Positions 46,162 to 55,955 of a stretch of DNA of 64,000 nt are shown one piece after another. Location: contig QYRS01000002.1 in assembly GCA_006503535.1 (NCBI GenBank), positions 4,898,001-4,962,000 on the forward strand, read 5' to 3'. The first letter of the stretch is position 1. Every line of letters starts with the position of its first letter. The notes below the pieces were generated by a model, which saw only the letters and a program-made list of their open reading frames with translations, did not search any database and was not told the origin of the DNA. Made by a program: the position numbers and the translations under genes. The stretch is from Arthrinium phaeospermum. Lineage: Eukaryota > Ascomycota > Sordariomycetes > Amphisphaeriales > Apiosporaceae.

Positions 46162-47551
46162 CTAGAGAGTAGTGACTTCTCGGTCGGGGACGTAGACGTA
46201 GTACATCTGTCGCCACTCTGTGGTCGTGTGGCGCTCTGTAGGCTCACCGGAAGAAGCCTCATCGGACGTCGACGATGGTGCCGGCGTTGGCTGGGGCGGT
46301 GGCTCAGAGACTGTCTGCGAAGACGACGACGACGACGAGGATGAGGAGCTGGAGTCGTCGGACGTTGAAGATGACGTCGGCGTCGGCGGTGGGGGTGGCT
46401 GGAAGACTGTTTGCGAAGACGGCGACGAAGTAACGGTGAGTTCGGGCAAGGGGAGGGGGCCGTAGGTCGTAGCTTGCGGCGTCGACGCCTGCAAAACGGG
46501 AAACTTGAGGCGGGAAAACTCCAGACGGGAAATATCCGGCAACCCAGGCAGCGTCTTGCCCGACAGCATCATAAAGGTCACCAATGCCACGATGACCAGC
46601 AAGCCTATTATGGTCGGCAGGAGGCACCAGCATAGGCACGTCTTCCCCCGGGAACGCCGACGGCCGCCGGGTGGGGGGAGCGGTATCGGGGGCCACTGTC
46701 CCTTTGTCTGCCAGGTCAACAAGCCCTCCTGGTCGGTCCAGCCCCGGCCTGGGACGTACGCGACAGAGGTCTCGGAGATGCTGTCTTCGAAGCGCGCCAG
46801 GTAGTCCGAATAGGAACCGAGTGCTGGGCGAACTCGGCGAGGAGGCGCTCGCGCTCCTCGGCCTCGTTCAGGGGTCGACGGGGCTCCTGCCCGTTTCCTA
46901 AGAGGGGGTCCGTCTCCGTGGGCCGGCGTGGAGGAGTAGGAGGGGACTCGCTGTCGGGAGTGCTCGGTCTACTACCACCACCACCCCAAATCTTGGGAAG
47001 GGATCTGGGGAGGGATCCGAACAAGCCTTGGACTGCCTCGACCCAGCGTGGGGAGGGCGGGGGGACTTCCAACTAGATCCAAAAAGGCCGTGTTCGGGTC
47101 GATTTCTGGGCTGGCCGTCCGCTCCGAGTCGGCGTCCCTGCTGTGCTCTGAGCCGTGTGTTTCCGAATCTTGCCGCCCTTCAAACTCTAGGGGCGTCGGG
47201 GCTGGAGGTGTAGGCGTGCAACTGGTGGGGCCGGTGATTTTCCCTTGCCAGTCCCTTGGCTCTCCCCGGCCTCCTGGCCGACAAAATCAACGGAGAAGTC
47301 GGTAATGGGATTACCCTTGGTAGCGAGGTTAGGGAAGACGGGCGACTCGACGAAGGATCCTCTAACGACGGTTGCGAGGGGCTCGAGGCGAATTCGGACG
47401 ACACTGGTTCTTCGGGGACAGGAGGAGGGGGTTTCTCGAAGCTCGGTTTGTCGTTCTCGGGGTTAAGATCCTCGTTCAGCGGGTCGTCGTCGTGGTCGAA
47501 GGTCTCTCGGCGGCGAGCGGCCGCCTGCTGGGCGAATTTGGAGAAACTCAT
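46162..47551 (-). pseudogene. Single-pass membrane protein gene with several frame changes
   Basis: The start MSFSKFAQQAAARRRETFDH (ATG at 47551) leads into an acidic Pro-rich region. Protein-like text then moves between frames. Around 47350-47255 it reads VESPVFPNLATKGNPITDF. Around 47255-47085 it reads WQGKITGPTS and TPLEFEGRQDSETHGSEHS. Around 47077-46830 it reads WVEAVQGLFGSLPRSLPKIW and EAEERERLLAEFAQHS. From about 46825 it reads SYSDYLARFEDSISETSVAY and WTDQEGLLTWQTKGQWPP. It ends with a membrane helix (CLLPTIIGLLVIVALVTFMM) after a basic stretch, and a Ser/Pro-rich tail outside. Only the first change has a possible intron (43 nt, GTGTCG...TTAG). A single-pass type II topology is likely. 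The gene is either decayed or affected by several indel errors. Confidence 0.55.
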
Positions 47552-48473
47552 GGTCAATGGTTGCGCTAGTACGTGATCGTTGTAGCGGATTTTGTTGCTT
47601 TGTCGATTGCGCTTTGGGTTCAAGGCTTTCAGGGTGACAATGGTATTATCCGAGGTACTGCTTCATTGGAGAGGGGACCAACGTGTGGTTATATACGCGA
47701 TGCTACTAGAATACAATGCCTTTGTTTTCCTTAACAAAGCCTAAAGGATTTCAAAACAGGGCTGTTGTCGTCTCATATGTTGTAACCTCACAAGGGTTGG
47801 GTTGGAACTTCACATATGATATGTGCACCTCTGGTGTTTGCAACTGTTTTTGTCTTATTTCCCCTCTTGCCTGTGAATGTCTCATCAGAACTCTGAAAGA
47901 AGTGTTGCCTGACAACTCAATAGCCAGGCCAGAGACGAACGTTTTATACCAGTTCATAACATGGGATAGCACCAGGAACCCAGACCTCGGCATGTATCTT
48001 TTGAGACGATCGTATTCATTCATAGTAGTTGAAGCCCATTTAAAGGTCATTATCACCTGTACCATGCTTAATCGTGGGGCATGCCTTTATTACAGATTTT
48101 GACACTACTTCCTAGGTAGTCGTCGGATCTGCTTGCTCGTTATCAGGTACAGATACTCTACATATATAATTAAGGGCCAGTCCAACACACCGATGCTCTG
48201 GTCGAATGTAGGGCGTGCCAGAGCTGGAACCCCTCGGGCGAGACAGCCCGCGCAGATGTCTCTCCGCGAAGTGGCCAAACGCGACATGCCAGTCACTACC
48301 TAGTAAGGCAGAGTGGCTCTTCCCCTTCTCACAATCTTCTCAGTTGTTGGTATCGCGGATCCTGCGGTAGACTCCGGCCTGAGTGGCTTGCAGTCTACGG
48401 TTTGTCACCAAAAGATCAATGACGGCATATGGAGCTCCTGCTTCTCCGCTTCAGCCTTGCCCAGGGTAGTTCG
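47552..48473. other. Intergenic, no supported gene
   Basis: Opposing frames at 47716-48102 (+) and 47751-48065 (-) mirror each other and neither has convincing coding character, splice sites or domains. Confidence 0.4.
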
Positions 48474-49474
48474 TCAAGCCCATCTTCCGCTTTCGGAAAG
48501 GTCGTGCATGAAAGCAAAGTTGCTGGACTTTGCCCGCATCGCGCGTAGTTCATCGGCTTCAGTTGGGTTGGCCAGCTGGAGCTCGCCTTGGTAGTTCTCG
48601 TCCTGCTCGAAGCCCTCCATGATCATCTCCACGTTGGCAAGCACGCTTTCGATGTCTAGCGGGATCGGGTCGCCCCGGGTGTCAAGGGGCTCGGTGAGCG
48701 AGAAGGGGCGGGTCCCAGTAACCACCGTAGACGGGCAAATTGAGGAGGGCTTGGAACATGGAGTCGTCTAAGTCGATGTCTTCGCGGAAAGTGATCTCTG
48801 CATTGTTGTTCAGTAGTGGAAATTTGCAGCCATCTACGCCTGGAAGTCCGGGTCTTGCCATAGGGGATACACCGAGTTCCTGACGCGGGTCAGGAGAGGG
48901 GCCGAATCGGAGGGCATGGACTGCTGCTGTTTTCCGAATCCCTTGGTGAAGAGGTCGGCCGGAGTGACTGTGTCATCATGATTCGTTGGTTTCCGTCGAT
49001 GCTCTCCGCGTGATCGAGGTCATCCTCCTGCAACTTGATCAGGTTCTTTGCTGACCCAAGTGAGGCTTCTAGTTCGTTCAGACGAGTTCTCGTCGTTGCT
49101 AGGCTCTCACCAAGGTGGCGGTTGTTGTCCTTGGCTCTTTTTCCGTCCCAAAATGCTCCAAGGAATTGGCGCTCCTTGTCTTTGGTCACGTTCTTCTGCA
49201 TCTGAAGCTCTTCCAACTTCTTCCAGTTCTCCTTGAGTCTTCTAAGCTCGGTCATACGTTGCAGACACTCGATTGTGGTGGCATGCGGTTGTTCGACTTC
49301 CTCTCCATTCCGTGCCACCTAGATGCTTTGCGATATGATGGGTGTTATGTTTAGGAAGCAAAACATGCCACAGACGAGGTCGTAGATGTGGGTCTCTGAT
49401 TGTTGGAGTGCAGATCCGGCCGACTCACTAAGTCTTACAACACTGGCGCCAAGCTTTGAGCGATCCTCGGTCAT
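48474..49474 (-). pseudogene. Coiled-coil family relic with a LVCG motif, multiple breaks
   Basis: Reading from ATG 49474: EMTEDRSKLGASVVRLSES, then a short hydrophobic motif, DLVCGMFCFLNITPIISQ, then TAG at about 49319-49321. The same frame continues as a charged coiled coil (TELRRLKENWKKLEELQMQK, LATTRTRLNELEASLGSAKN). Frame changes follow near 48960 (TPADLFTKGFGKQQQSMPS), 48860 (NNAEITFREDIDLDDSMFQ) and 48722 (TEPLDTRGDPIPLDIESVLA), with a stop at 48474. The hydrophobic motif is shared with the gene at 50288-51211, which places this relic in the same family. The part after about 48960 has no counterpart in the other copies and may be a different gene fused or abutted. Confidence 0.5.
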
Positions 49475-49513
49475 CTCTGTTGGCAACTCAGTTTAGCTGA
49501 CCACTGTCTTGTA

Positions 49514-49731
49514 TATTGAAGATGGAAACATTTACTTACGACCGTGACTGGTTTTACACATCTCTCCTCTAATGGAGTGCAAATGCGAATTGTTCTTTTG
49601 TCGACCTTCAGTGGGTTCGGGTTATTGAAGATGGAAACATTTACTTACGACCGTGACTGGTTTTACACATCTCTCCTCTAATGGAGTGCAAATGCGAATT
49701 GTTCTTTTGTCGACCTTCAGTGGGTTCGGGT
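49514..49731. repeat. Two-copy 109 bp tandem duplication
   Basis: The unit starting TATTGAAGATGGAAACATTT and ending CAGTGGGTTCGG occurs at about 49514-49622 and again at about 49623-49731 with almost no differences. This is a recent duplication. It includes a candidate splice donor (minus strand GTAAGTAAATG) and the exon end before it, so it duplicates an exon-intron boundary of the upstream relic. Confidence 0.9.
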
Positions 49732-50287
49732 TCTCTTTTGTTGGCCTGCTCGGCAGGTATTGCGGCGGGTGTTCTATACAGCCGCGAGCGTCTGGCTGTA
49801 ATCACAGAGGTTAGCTGGCCGCCTGTGTGGTTAAGTTGGTTGGGGATTGTGATTTGCATACCAGTTGACAGTGCTGACAACGAGCTGCGGTAGGCGCAAA
49901 ATCGTGCAACTGAAAGACATTTAGAGTCCAACGTGCGTGTGCGTGGATTTTGTAATAATCCTGGTGGATGTGCAAATGACCGATTTCGTTTCTAGACAAA
50001 AGTGAAAGAGATCTTTGACAGATTGGCTGATTCCTCTCTTAGCACAAATGGGTTTGCTTTCCGATTTGCTCTATTTTTTGCACAAATTCCTGAAACTGGT
50101 GTGCTTATGAACAAGAGGGACAAAAAGCTGAGTGGTAAAATGCAGTAACATAACGCGTAGGGAAACTCGGTGTTCTAAGAGTCACTAACGCAGGAGAATT
50201 CTGCTATTACATCTGGATACAGGAATCTATAGACGAAATGCACTTGACTCTGGGACGGGAGGATGTGCTTGATCTTCGTGCCGCGCT

Positions 50288-51211
50288 TCAATAAGTGGCA
50301 TCACGAATCCTCCGGAACATGCCAGGCTGATTGGCTTGCAGCCGTCGATTCTCCACCAGAAGCGCAAGGCAAGCGTTGCGGAGCTCGTCTCTCTCCGCCT
50401 CAACCTGAATAAAGCGACCTGCTGCTTCCTGGAGGCCGTTGTACAGTTCTAGGTTGGCTGCCTCCATGTCGCTGACATGGCTCTTCATCTCCCGCCAGTC
50501 GCTGCAGATGTCGTGATTGGCAAGCTTAAGCTTCTCCTCACGCTCCGCTGTCTCGTCGAGCGCGAGACCGAGCTTGCCGATCTCCTCCTCCATGACAGCG
50601 TCCTTGCTCTCCATCTCCATGTAGAGGTTATAATTGGCAGCTTGTTGTGCCCTCTCCCGCTCCTCTGACTTCTCAAGCTCGAGTTTTACCTTGCGGATCT
50701 CTTCCTCCATGCCTGCGACCTTGTTGGTCATCTCATGTAAAGGTCGTAATTCGTAGCTTGCTGTTTCATCTCCCGCTCCTCTGATTCCTCGAGTTTGAGG
50801 CGGAGCTCGCTGATCTCCTGTTCAGCAATACCCTCCCGCTCCGCCGCCTCTCCAGGCTCATCCCCAGTCGTCGCTGTCTGCATGTGTTGCGAGACGATGG
50901 GGAGGATGTTCAGATAACAGAGAATGCCACAAACCAGCTCGCCCATGGCATCTCCTGCTGGGTATCCTGAAGACTCGGTGTGTGGTGTGGCAATTTCCTC
51001 GTTCTCGGCGGACGGCCCTTGGGCATCATAAAGAGGTTCTGCTTTTTCCAACTTAGCCAACTGACCGCTGTGCACATTTTGCGGATATGAGCCACTTGCG
51101 AGTCTCCTCGGGGATGTCCAATGTAGCCTTTGCCATGACGTCTGGGGACAAATTGTCTTCGCGCAGGTCGTTCTCAACGGTGTCGGGTTCTGTTGTCTGT
51201 TCGGCAGACAT
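50288..51211 (-). pseudogene. Coiled-coil paralog A, broken by two single-base frame changes
   Basis: ATG at 51211 gives MSAEQTTEPDTVENDLRED and ATLDIPEETRKWLISAKCAQ. After a frame change near 51070 come LAKLEKAEPLYDAQGPSAEN and the hydrophobic motif ELVCGILCYLNILPIVSQHM, then coiled coil made of 39-residue repeats (EESEEREMKQQATNYDLYM, EKSEERERAQQAANYNLYME). A second frame change at about 50735 falls exactly inside a repeat. The intact sister repeat has ATGGAGATG where this one has ATGAGATG, so one G was lost. The end reads CLALLVENRRLQANQPGMF then RRIRDATY. Restored, it would be about 305 residues of mostly helical protein with no known enzymatic domain. Confidence 0.65.
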
Positions 51212-51978
51212 GGTGAATGGCACACTTGCTACTCGTCGTGTATCTCTGCTGGTTGGTTTTGCAAATTTAGCTGACGCAACATGACTCAGACGATTTGATA
51301 CCGACGTACCTATGAAAACCAGCACCCGTGACATGGGGACGGAATCCAGCGTATGGGTCGCCCTCAAACTGTTCTTTGGGGCTGACAGATTCGCTGAAAC
51401 AATCCCGCGCTTATGTATCGGGAAACTGATGGACAATTGTGCGGCAAAGGGTGAGCTGGGTCGGATTCTGTCGACAGACGTGCAATGATGTGAAAGGAAG
51501 GATTCCCAGAAAGAAGAGGCGTGACTCTTTGCAAGTTGCGCAAAGTCCTTAATACTGGTTATGAAAAAATCAATTTCACCCCTGGTAGAAAGGGAAAATG
51601 TTTTCTGAAAGCTTGCTGGGTTTCCCTCAAATCGAATTTCGGTTGTGGCTCGGCTTGCTGAGGTTTCTGAGCCGATTGCTACAAGGTGGTGTAGTTGTGC
51701 TTTGAGAATGAAAAGGGAATTTTAGTGAACACGCCAAAAATAAGTACGCGCAGCAGGCTGCCTATAGAACCAACATTTACTCTATCTTATCAATTGACCA
51801 CTATAATAATGCAGATCTAGGCTATTTATAGGGGGAGTATGCACTGAAAGATACCCTAATCCGTCAAGTGTTCCCCGTTGGGAGGAGGGGCCGAGCACCA
51901 CGACACCTCGCATTGAAGGTCGGAAAGGGTAACCAAATTGTAAAACCTGACTTGCTACCTTGTCCCACGGTCAAGTGA
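51212..51978. other. Intergenic between coiled-coil copies
   Basis: No gene is supported. Upstream of 51211 the open frame reads on without coding character. AT-rich stretches at 51540-51850 are consistent with promoters and 3' ends. Confidence 0.4.
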
Positions 51979-52442
51979 TCAGTGAGTCTGGTTTCGAATA
52001 CGGCGATAGGCACCAGGCTGCAATGCTTCAAGGCGGATGTTTTCCTCTCTCAGAGCAATAGGTATCGGTAGAGCCTGTAATTCTCTGCCCTCAGTTGCCG
52101 CCGATCACGGTGAAGCATACCGCATTCTTCATTTACAGCGACACACTCTTCTGTTATCGCATTGACACGCTTCTCTATGGAATCGAGCTTTTTATCGACG
52201 GCGCGCTGCACCTCTTCGCTAAAACTCAAAGCGGCTTGGCGTTCCTGCCATTCGTGCTCTTCGGTCTCCTCTTGGAGTTGTTGCTCGAGCTCCCAGATCT
52301 GGCGTTCTTGGTCGTCCGCTTGCTGTTCCATCAAAAGACGGTTGTTCTGCTCGTCCAAGAGGTTATGCCTTAGGGTTTCATTTTCCCGGCGCAAGTCGCG
52401 GAGCTCAGCGTCAAGATCCGTGGTGGGGTTTGGTGCACTCAT
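51979..52442 (-). pseudogene. Coiled-coil paralog B with a frame change near the C-terminus
   Basis: ATG at 52442 opens MSAPNPTTDLDAELRDLRRE. A continuous coiled coil follows (LLMEQQADDQERQIWELEQQ, AVDKKLDSIEKRVNAITEE) to LRAENYRLYRYL, where the frame stops at 52050. One frame over, the sequence continues as ALREENIRLEALQPGAYRRI then RNQTH and TGA at 51979-51981. The ending QPGAYRRIRN matches QPGMFRRIRD of paralog A, which shows that the lost tail belongs here. It is about 150 residues if the frame is restored, much shorter than A, with no LVCG hydrophobic motif. The function is unknown. Confidence 0.6.
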
Positions 52443-52950
52443 GATGACCTGGTGACCGCGGCTGTTGATTGGTATCGCAGCGGGATGATATTCCAAGGTT
52501 AGGTAGATACGACCATAAGGGCTGTTGATAGTGAACGTACTTCCCAGAATGGAACGACAGCCTGTAAGCTGCCTGGAAGATTTCTCCGAAAGACGGTTTT
52601 GGTAATGGACCTGGTTTACGAGGCAATGGGATACCGCTAGTAAGTGATATCGGCCACGCCTCTGTGAGGGGAAAAGATGATACGTTTTTCCAAGTAAAAC
52701 AGTTCCTGTGATATTCTACCCGTCTTTCTGGTAGAGAATAGTGTAACAAGGTTTTGAGTACGACCCCATGGCTGTCGGGACACAAACATGGTACATATGA
52801 GAATTCCGTTCTATTATATTGGCCCGTCGTCCGAAAATCTCCTTTCATACGTTTTTCTCTTTTTTGCGCCCTGCACATTGTTTTTTAACATTCAATCGAC
52901 GCTAGGCAAATACATTCCTTTGTTAATTATGTATCAATGACTCTGTTCCA

Positions 52951-53610
52951 CTAATTAATCTGCGCGCCTGTCCAAATGTAGTATGTCCAACAATAATTCA
53001 TACACCGAGGAGGAGGAGATATAGAAGGCCAATAACCCTGAGCCTGGCCATTCATGTGTTGCTGACAGCCCAGGTACCTGAGTTTCTTGTCGCGCCTGTT
53101 AGTACTTATGATAGTGGATGGGTTATCATGAGGCCTTCCAAGAGTTCTCACCTGGTCTCCAGAGTAACCTCTCATTATCCTGCATCAAAATAGCAAAGTC
53201 GGACTGTCTTGTGAGCAGACGATTATTCTCTGCCCGTAAAGCGAGGTGATCCTGGAACAGTGCCGCGTGTCGCTGCTCCCATACATAATGCTCATGTCTC
53301 TCCTCCTGGAATCTGCTATAGCAGAAATGAAAGTCGTCTCGTTCTTTGTCAAGATCCTTCTGAATGAGGTCGGTACGGGCCGTCTCGGCCTCGGCGCGGT
53401 CTGCCTCCTGATCGCAGCAGTCTTGCCCGTCAGTTGCGCGTAGATACGAACCCAAATGGCTTTGTAGGGCTCCATCTCTGCGCGGAGCTCTGCGATAACC
53501 TTCCCTTCGCTGGACAGTTGGGTACAAAGCTGAGCGTTGCTGGCCTTGTATTCCTCGATCATTGAGCGAAGCTCAGTGATGATCTAGGCTCGCTGGACCG
53601 TCATCTGCAT
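52951..53610 (-). pseudogene. Coiled-coil paralog C, with an early stop and a frame change
   Basis: From ATG 53610 the frame reads MQMTVQRA and then TAG (about 53584-53586). The same frame continues as IITELRSMIEEYKASNAQLC and VIAELRAEMEPYKAIWVRIY. A frame change near 53405 leads to TDLIQKDLDKERDDFHFCYS, EQRHAALFQDHLALRAENNR and SDFAILMQDNERLLW. A donor (GTGAGAACTCTTGG, G at 53151) follows, with an ACTAAC branch sequence about 50 nt on. Possible acceptors lead to a terminal exon read as SSSSVYELLLDILHLD in one frame or YWPSISPPPRCMNYCWTYY in another. Paralog D has the homologous intron and terminal exon (SSSLYELLLEIVY), which favours the first reading. Confidence 0.55.
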
Positions 53611-54001
53611 GCCTGTCCAAATGTGCTTTTGGGTGAGTTTCAGTACAGTCGTACGTAGCATTGGGCTCAAAATGTGTATTTTCTGCTGTATCCTACTCCT
53701 ATCTCATAAGGGCGGGGATCGCCAGCGCCCTGTGTGCAATGAGCCGATGTTCTGTGGATTTTTCACACGCGGCGCCCATTATGCGCAGTGACGGTTGACA
53801 TGAGGTTGATGTATTAATATATACTATTTCCAACAATAATTCGTATAGCGAGGAAGATCCGAGAAGACCTAGCCTGGTCATGCGCAAACTTTCAAACGAC
53901 GAGGTACCCGATTTTCCTGCTGCGTCTGTTAATACTCATAATGATGGATAGGTTATCTTTAATTATTTAAGAGTTCTTACCTGGGCTTTATTAGGACCTA
54001 A

Positions 54002-54898
54002 TTAGTCCTCATTGTCCTGCAGCAATGTGACAAAGTCGGAATGTCTCTGGTGCAGATGATTGATTTCTGTTGACAGCGAAGTGACCTGTCGAAGCAAGCG
54101 CCCGACGCGAGCTTCCGACTGGTATCTCTTCTCTCTCAAGGCCCAGATTGAGACATTGGCTTGACGGATAAGGTCATTTGCCTCTTCTCTGATCTCAATA
54201 ATGCTGGCCTCGTTGGCCTCGGCCCGTGCCTTTTCTTTCTCGGCCCGGGCATGCTCGTCGTTCGCACGCTTCGTCTCTGCCTCGGCGCGCAGTGTCTCCA
54301 TCGACGTCATCCCATAGGCCTTTTCGAGCTCATGGCTATACATAACTTCGAGCTTTTGGCTATCATTGAGTTCTTCATGCAGCTTTTCAAGCTGAATCTG
54401 TACCTCGTTGTTCAGGCCTTCTTGAAAGCCTAGTTGCAGACGAAGCTCTTGCTTCGCAGTCTCCTTTTTGTCCAATTCTGCTCGGAGCTGGATCAGGGCA
54501 GCCTTGTACTTCTCGATCGCATCGCAGAGCAGGTTGCTGCTAACGCTCGTCGCGTACAGTTCGGCTCGGTCATCCTTGCAATCGTCGACCTCCTGGCGTA
54601 GCTCCTTGTTCTCGTCTGCCAGTTGGGCCTGGGCAGCCTTGCGAGTCTCGACCTCCTGGCGAAGCTGGTTGATGATGTCTTTTGCGCCTGATAATTCCTC
54701 TTGGGTCGCTTTGTGCTTCTCGCGCTCTGCTTGGAGCTGCCCGTTAGCCTCTGCCAGTTGGGCCTGTAGTTGCTGGTTCGAGCTTGCTTGACGATTCAAG
54801 CGTCGTTGTGATCCGATCTGATCGAGCCTTAAGGACCAGTTCTCATCGAGGAGAACGTGGATCCGCTGCTGGAGGCCTCTGTAAGTCTGGCGAGGCAT
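54002..54898 (-). CDS. Coiled-coil paralog D, 298 residues
   Basis: ATG at 54898 (an upstream non-ATG extension is not needed) opens MPRQTYRGLQQRIHVLLDEN and continues without interruption to QRHSDFVTLLQDNED and TAA at 54002. Nearly the whole length is heptad-like coiled coil with a high Glu/Lys/Gln/Ala content, for example QLQAQLAEANGQLQAEREKH and ETKRANDEHARAEKEKARAE. Just past the stop, a donor (GTAAGAACTCTTAA, G at 53980) is homologous to that in paralog C, and sequence like its terminal exon follows (SSSLYELLLEIVY at about 53820-53860). So D either ends early by mutation or is spliced from a slightly earlier site. No membrane segment or enzyme motif is visible. Confidence 0.65.
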   Translation of the reverse strand: MPRQTYRGLQQRIHVLLDENWSLRLDQIGSQRRLNRQASSNQQLQAQLAEANGQLQAEREKHKATQEELSGAKDIINQLRQEVETRKAAQAQLADENKELRQEVDDCKDDRAELYATSVSSNLLCDAIEKYKAALIQLRAELDKKETAKQELRLQLGFQEGLNNEVQIQLEKLHEELNDSQKLEVMYSHELEKAYGMTSMETLRAEAETKRANDEHARAEKEKARAEANEASIIEIREEANDLIRQANVSIWALREKRYQSEARVGRLLRQVTSLSTEINHLHQRHSDFVTLLQDNED

Positions 54899-55672
54899 TG
54901 TGGTGACTACTCCAGGCCTGTCGGAACAGGACTTCGTGGTGTTAGTCCAGGCTGTTGTGTGCGGCCTTCGCACTGGATGGGTTTACAGTGAGGGTGATTG
55001 ATTTTTCCTGAGCCTTTTGCTAAGGTGTGCAAAGTGCTAGAGCAAAATGTGAAGTTGGTGATGTAAAGTGAAAAGAAAAAAAAAGAATTCTCACGCACAA
55101 GAGGGTGCTGCTTCTTGTGGGTGTCAGAATTATTCTCTGTGGAAAGAGAGTGAACGTGGTGATTATGTTAAGCAACAGAGGTTCAACTGCGGGGCATTAA
55201 TTAAAATAAAAGTGGCAGCTTAATTGTCCATTTGTATTCAATGCTTATTAGTCCGAACAGCTTTATGATTCTCAAGCTCACCGAGGAGCTACCTGTTAAC
55301 AGTTGACTTTGCACTTAGTTGTTGGGGCAGCTTCGCTACCTATCTGAGATGCTTTACCACAACCCATTGCTTTGACTGTGAAGCTTGATGCTATGTTTTG
55401 TACGAATTAGGGGTTAGAATAAGGAATGACAACTCATAGATGTAACATTATGTATATTGAGACTGGAGTAAGTGACAGACGTATGAGGCGTCCTAACAAA
55501 TGTCACTTCTCTATCCAGCCTTGCCTGAACATGCCTCTACAAGCGGGCAAAGCGCCCAGTGGCGCTGAAGCTTTCTGCGTGGGTGTCCTCAGACAATGCG
55601 CGTTCGTCGAGCCTCAACCCTCTGCAAGTTCTCCGCCGCAGTGACCGAAGGCACCAACCAACACCGCCACCG
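54899..55672. other. Intergenic, no supported gene
   Basis: It contains the probable promoter of paralog D and AT-rich spacer (55130-55440). No coding frame is convincing. Confidence 0.4.
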
Positions 55673-55867
55673 TCACCGTACCACACACAGCTTGACCGCA
55701 CCTTCTAGATTCCCCAGAAAGTCCGCGTCTCCATAGACTCCACGAACGGTGTGCTTAAAAGCGTCCATTAAGGCGTAAAAGTCGACCTCGGGGACGGAGC
55801 CCGCCGCCCAGGCGTTGCCATTACCTAATGGGCCCCTGTGTACCTCTCCGTCGATATCAAGTCTCAT
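55673..55867 (-). CDS. Short open frame, possible 3' exon, function unknown
   Basis: The frame reads MRLDIDGEVHRGPLGNGNAW, then VPEVDFYALMDAFKHTVRGV, and a stop at 55673. It lies 100 bp past the end of paralog E and could be a further exon of it, but no acceptor in the right phase was found from the donor at 55970. Composition is protein-like and quite unlike the coiled coils. No family is recognised. Confidence 0.3.
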   Translation of the reverse strand: MRLDIDGEVHRGPLGNGNAWAAGSVPEVDFYALMDAFKHTVRGVYGDADFLGNLEGAVKLCVVR

Positions 55868-55955
55868 ATTCCATACAACTACTCGTACAGATCGACCTTA
55901 CTAGTCCTGCTGATTGCCTTGTTAGCAATTGTGATGAACATTTCACCATTAGTTG

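Noticed and set aside
47716..48102. A 128-codon plus-strand open frame with Cys residues
   Set aside because: It mirrors an equally open minus-strand frame, has no signal peptide, domain or intron, and neither strand is preferred.
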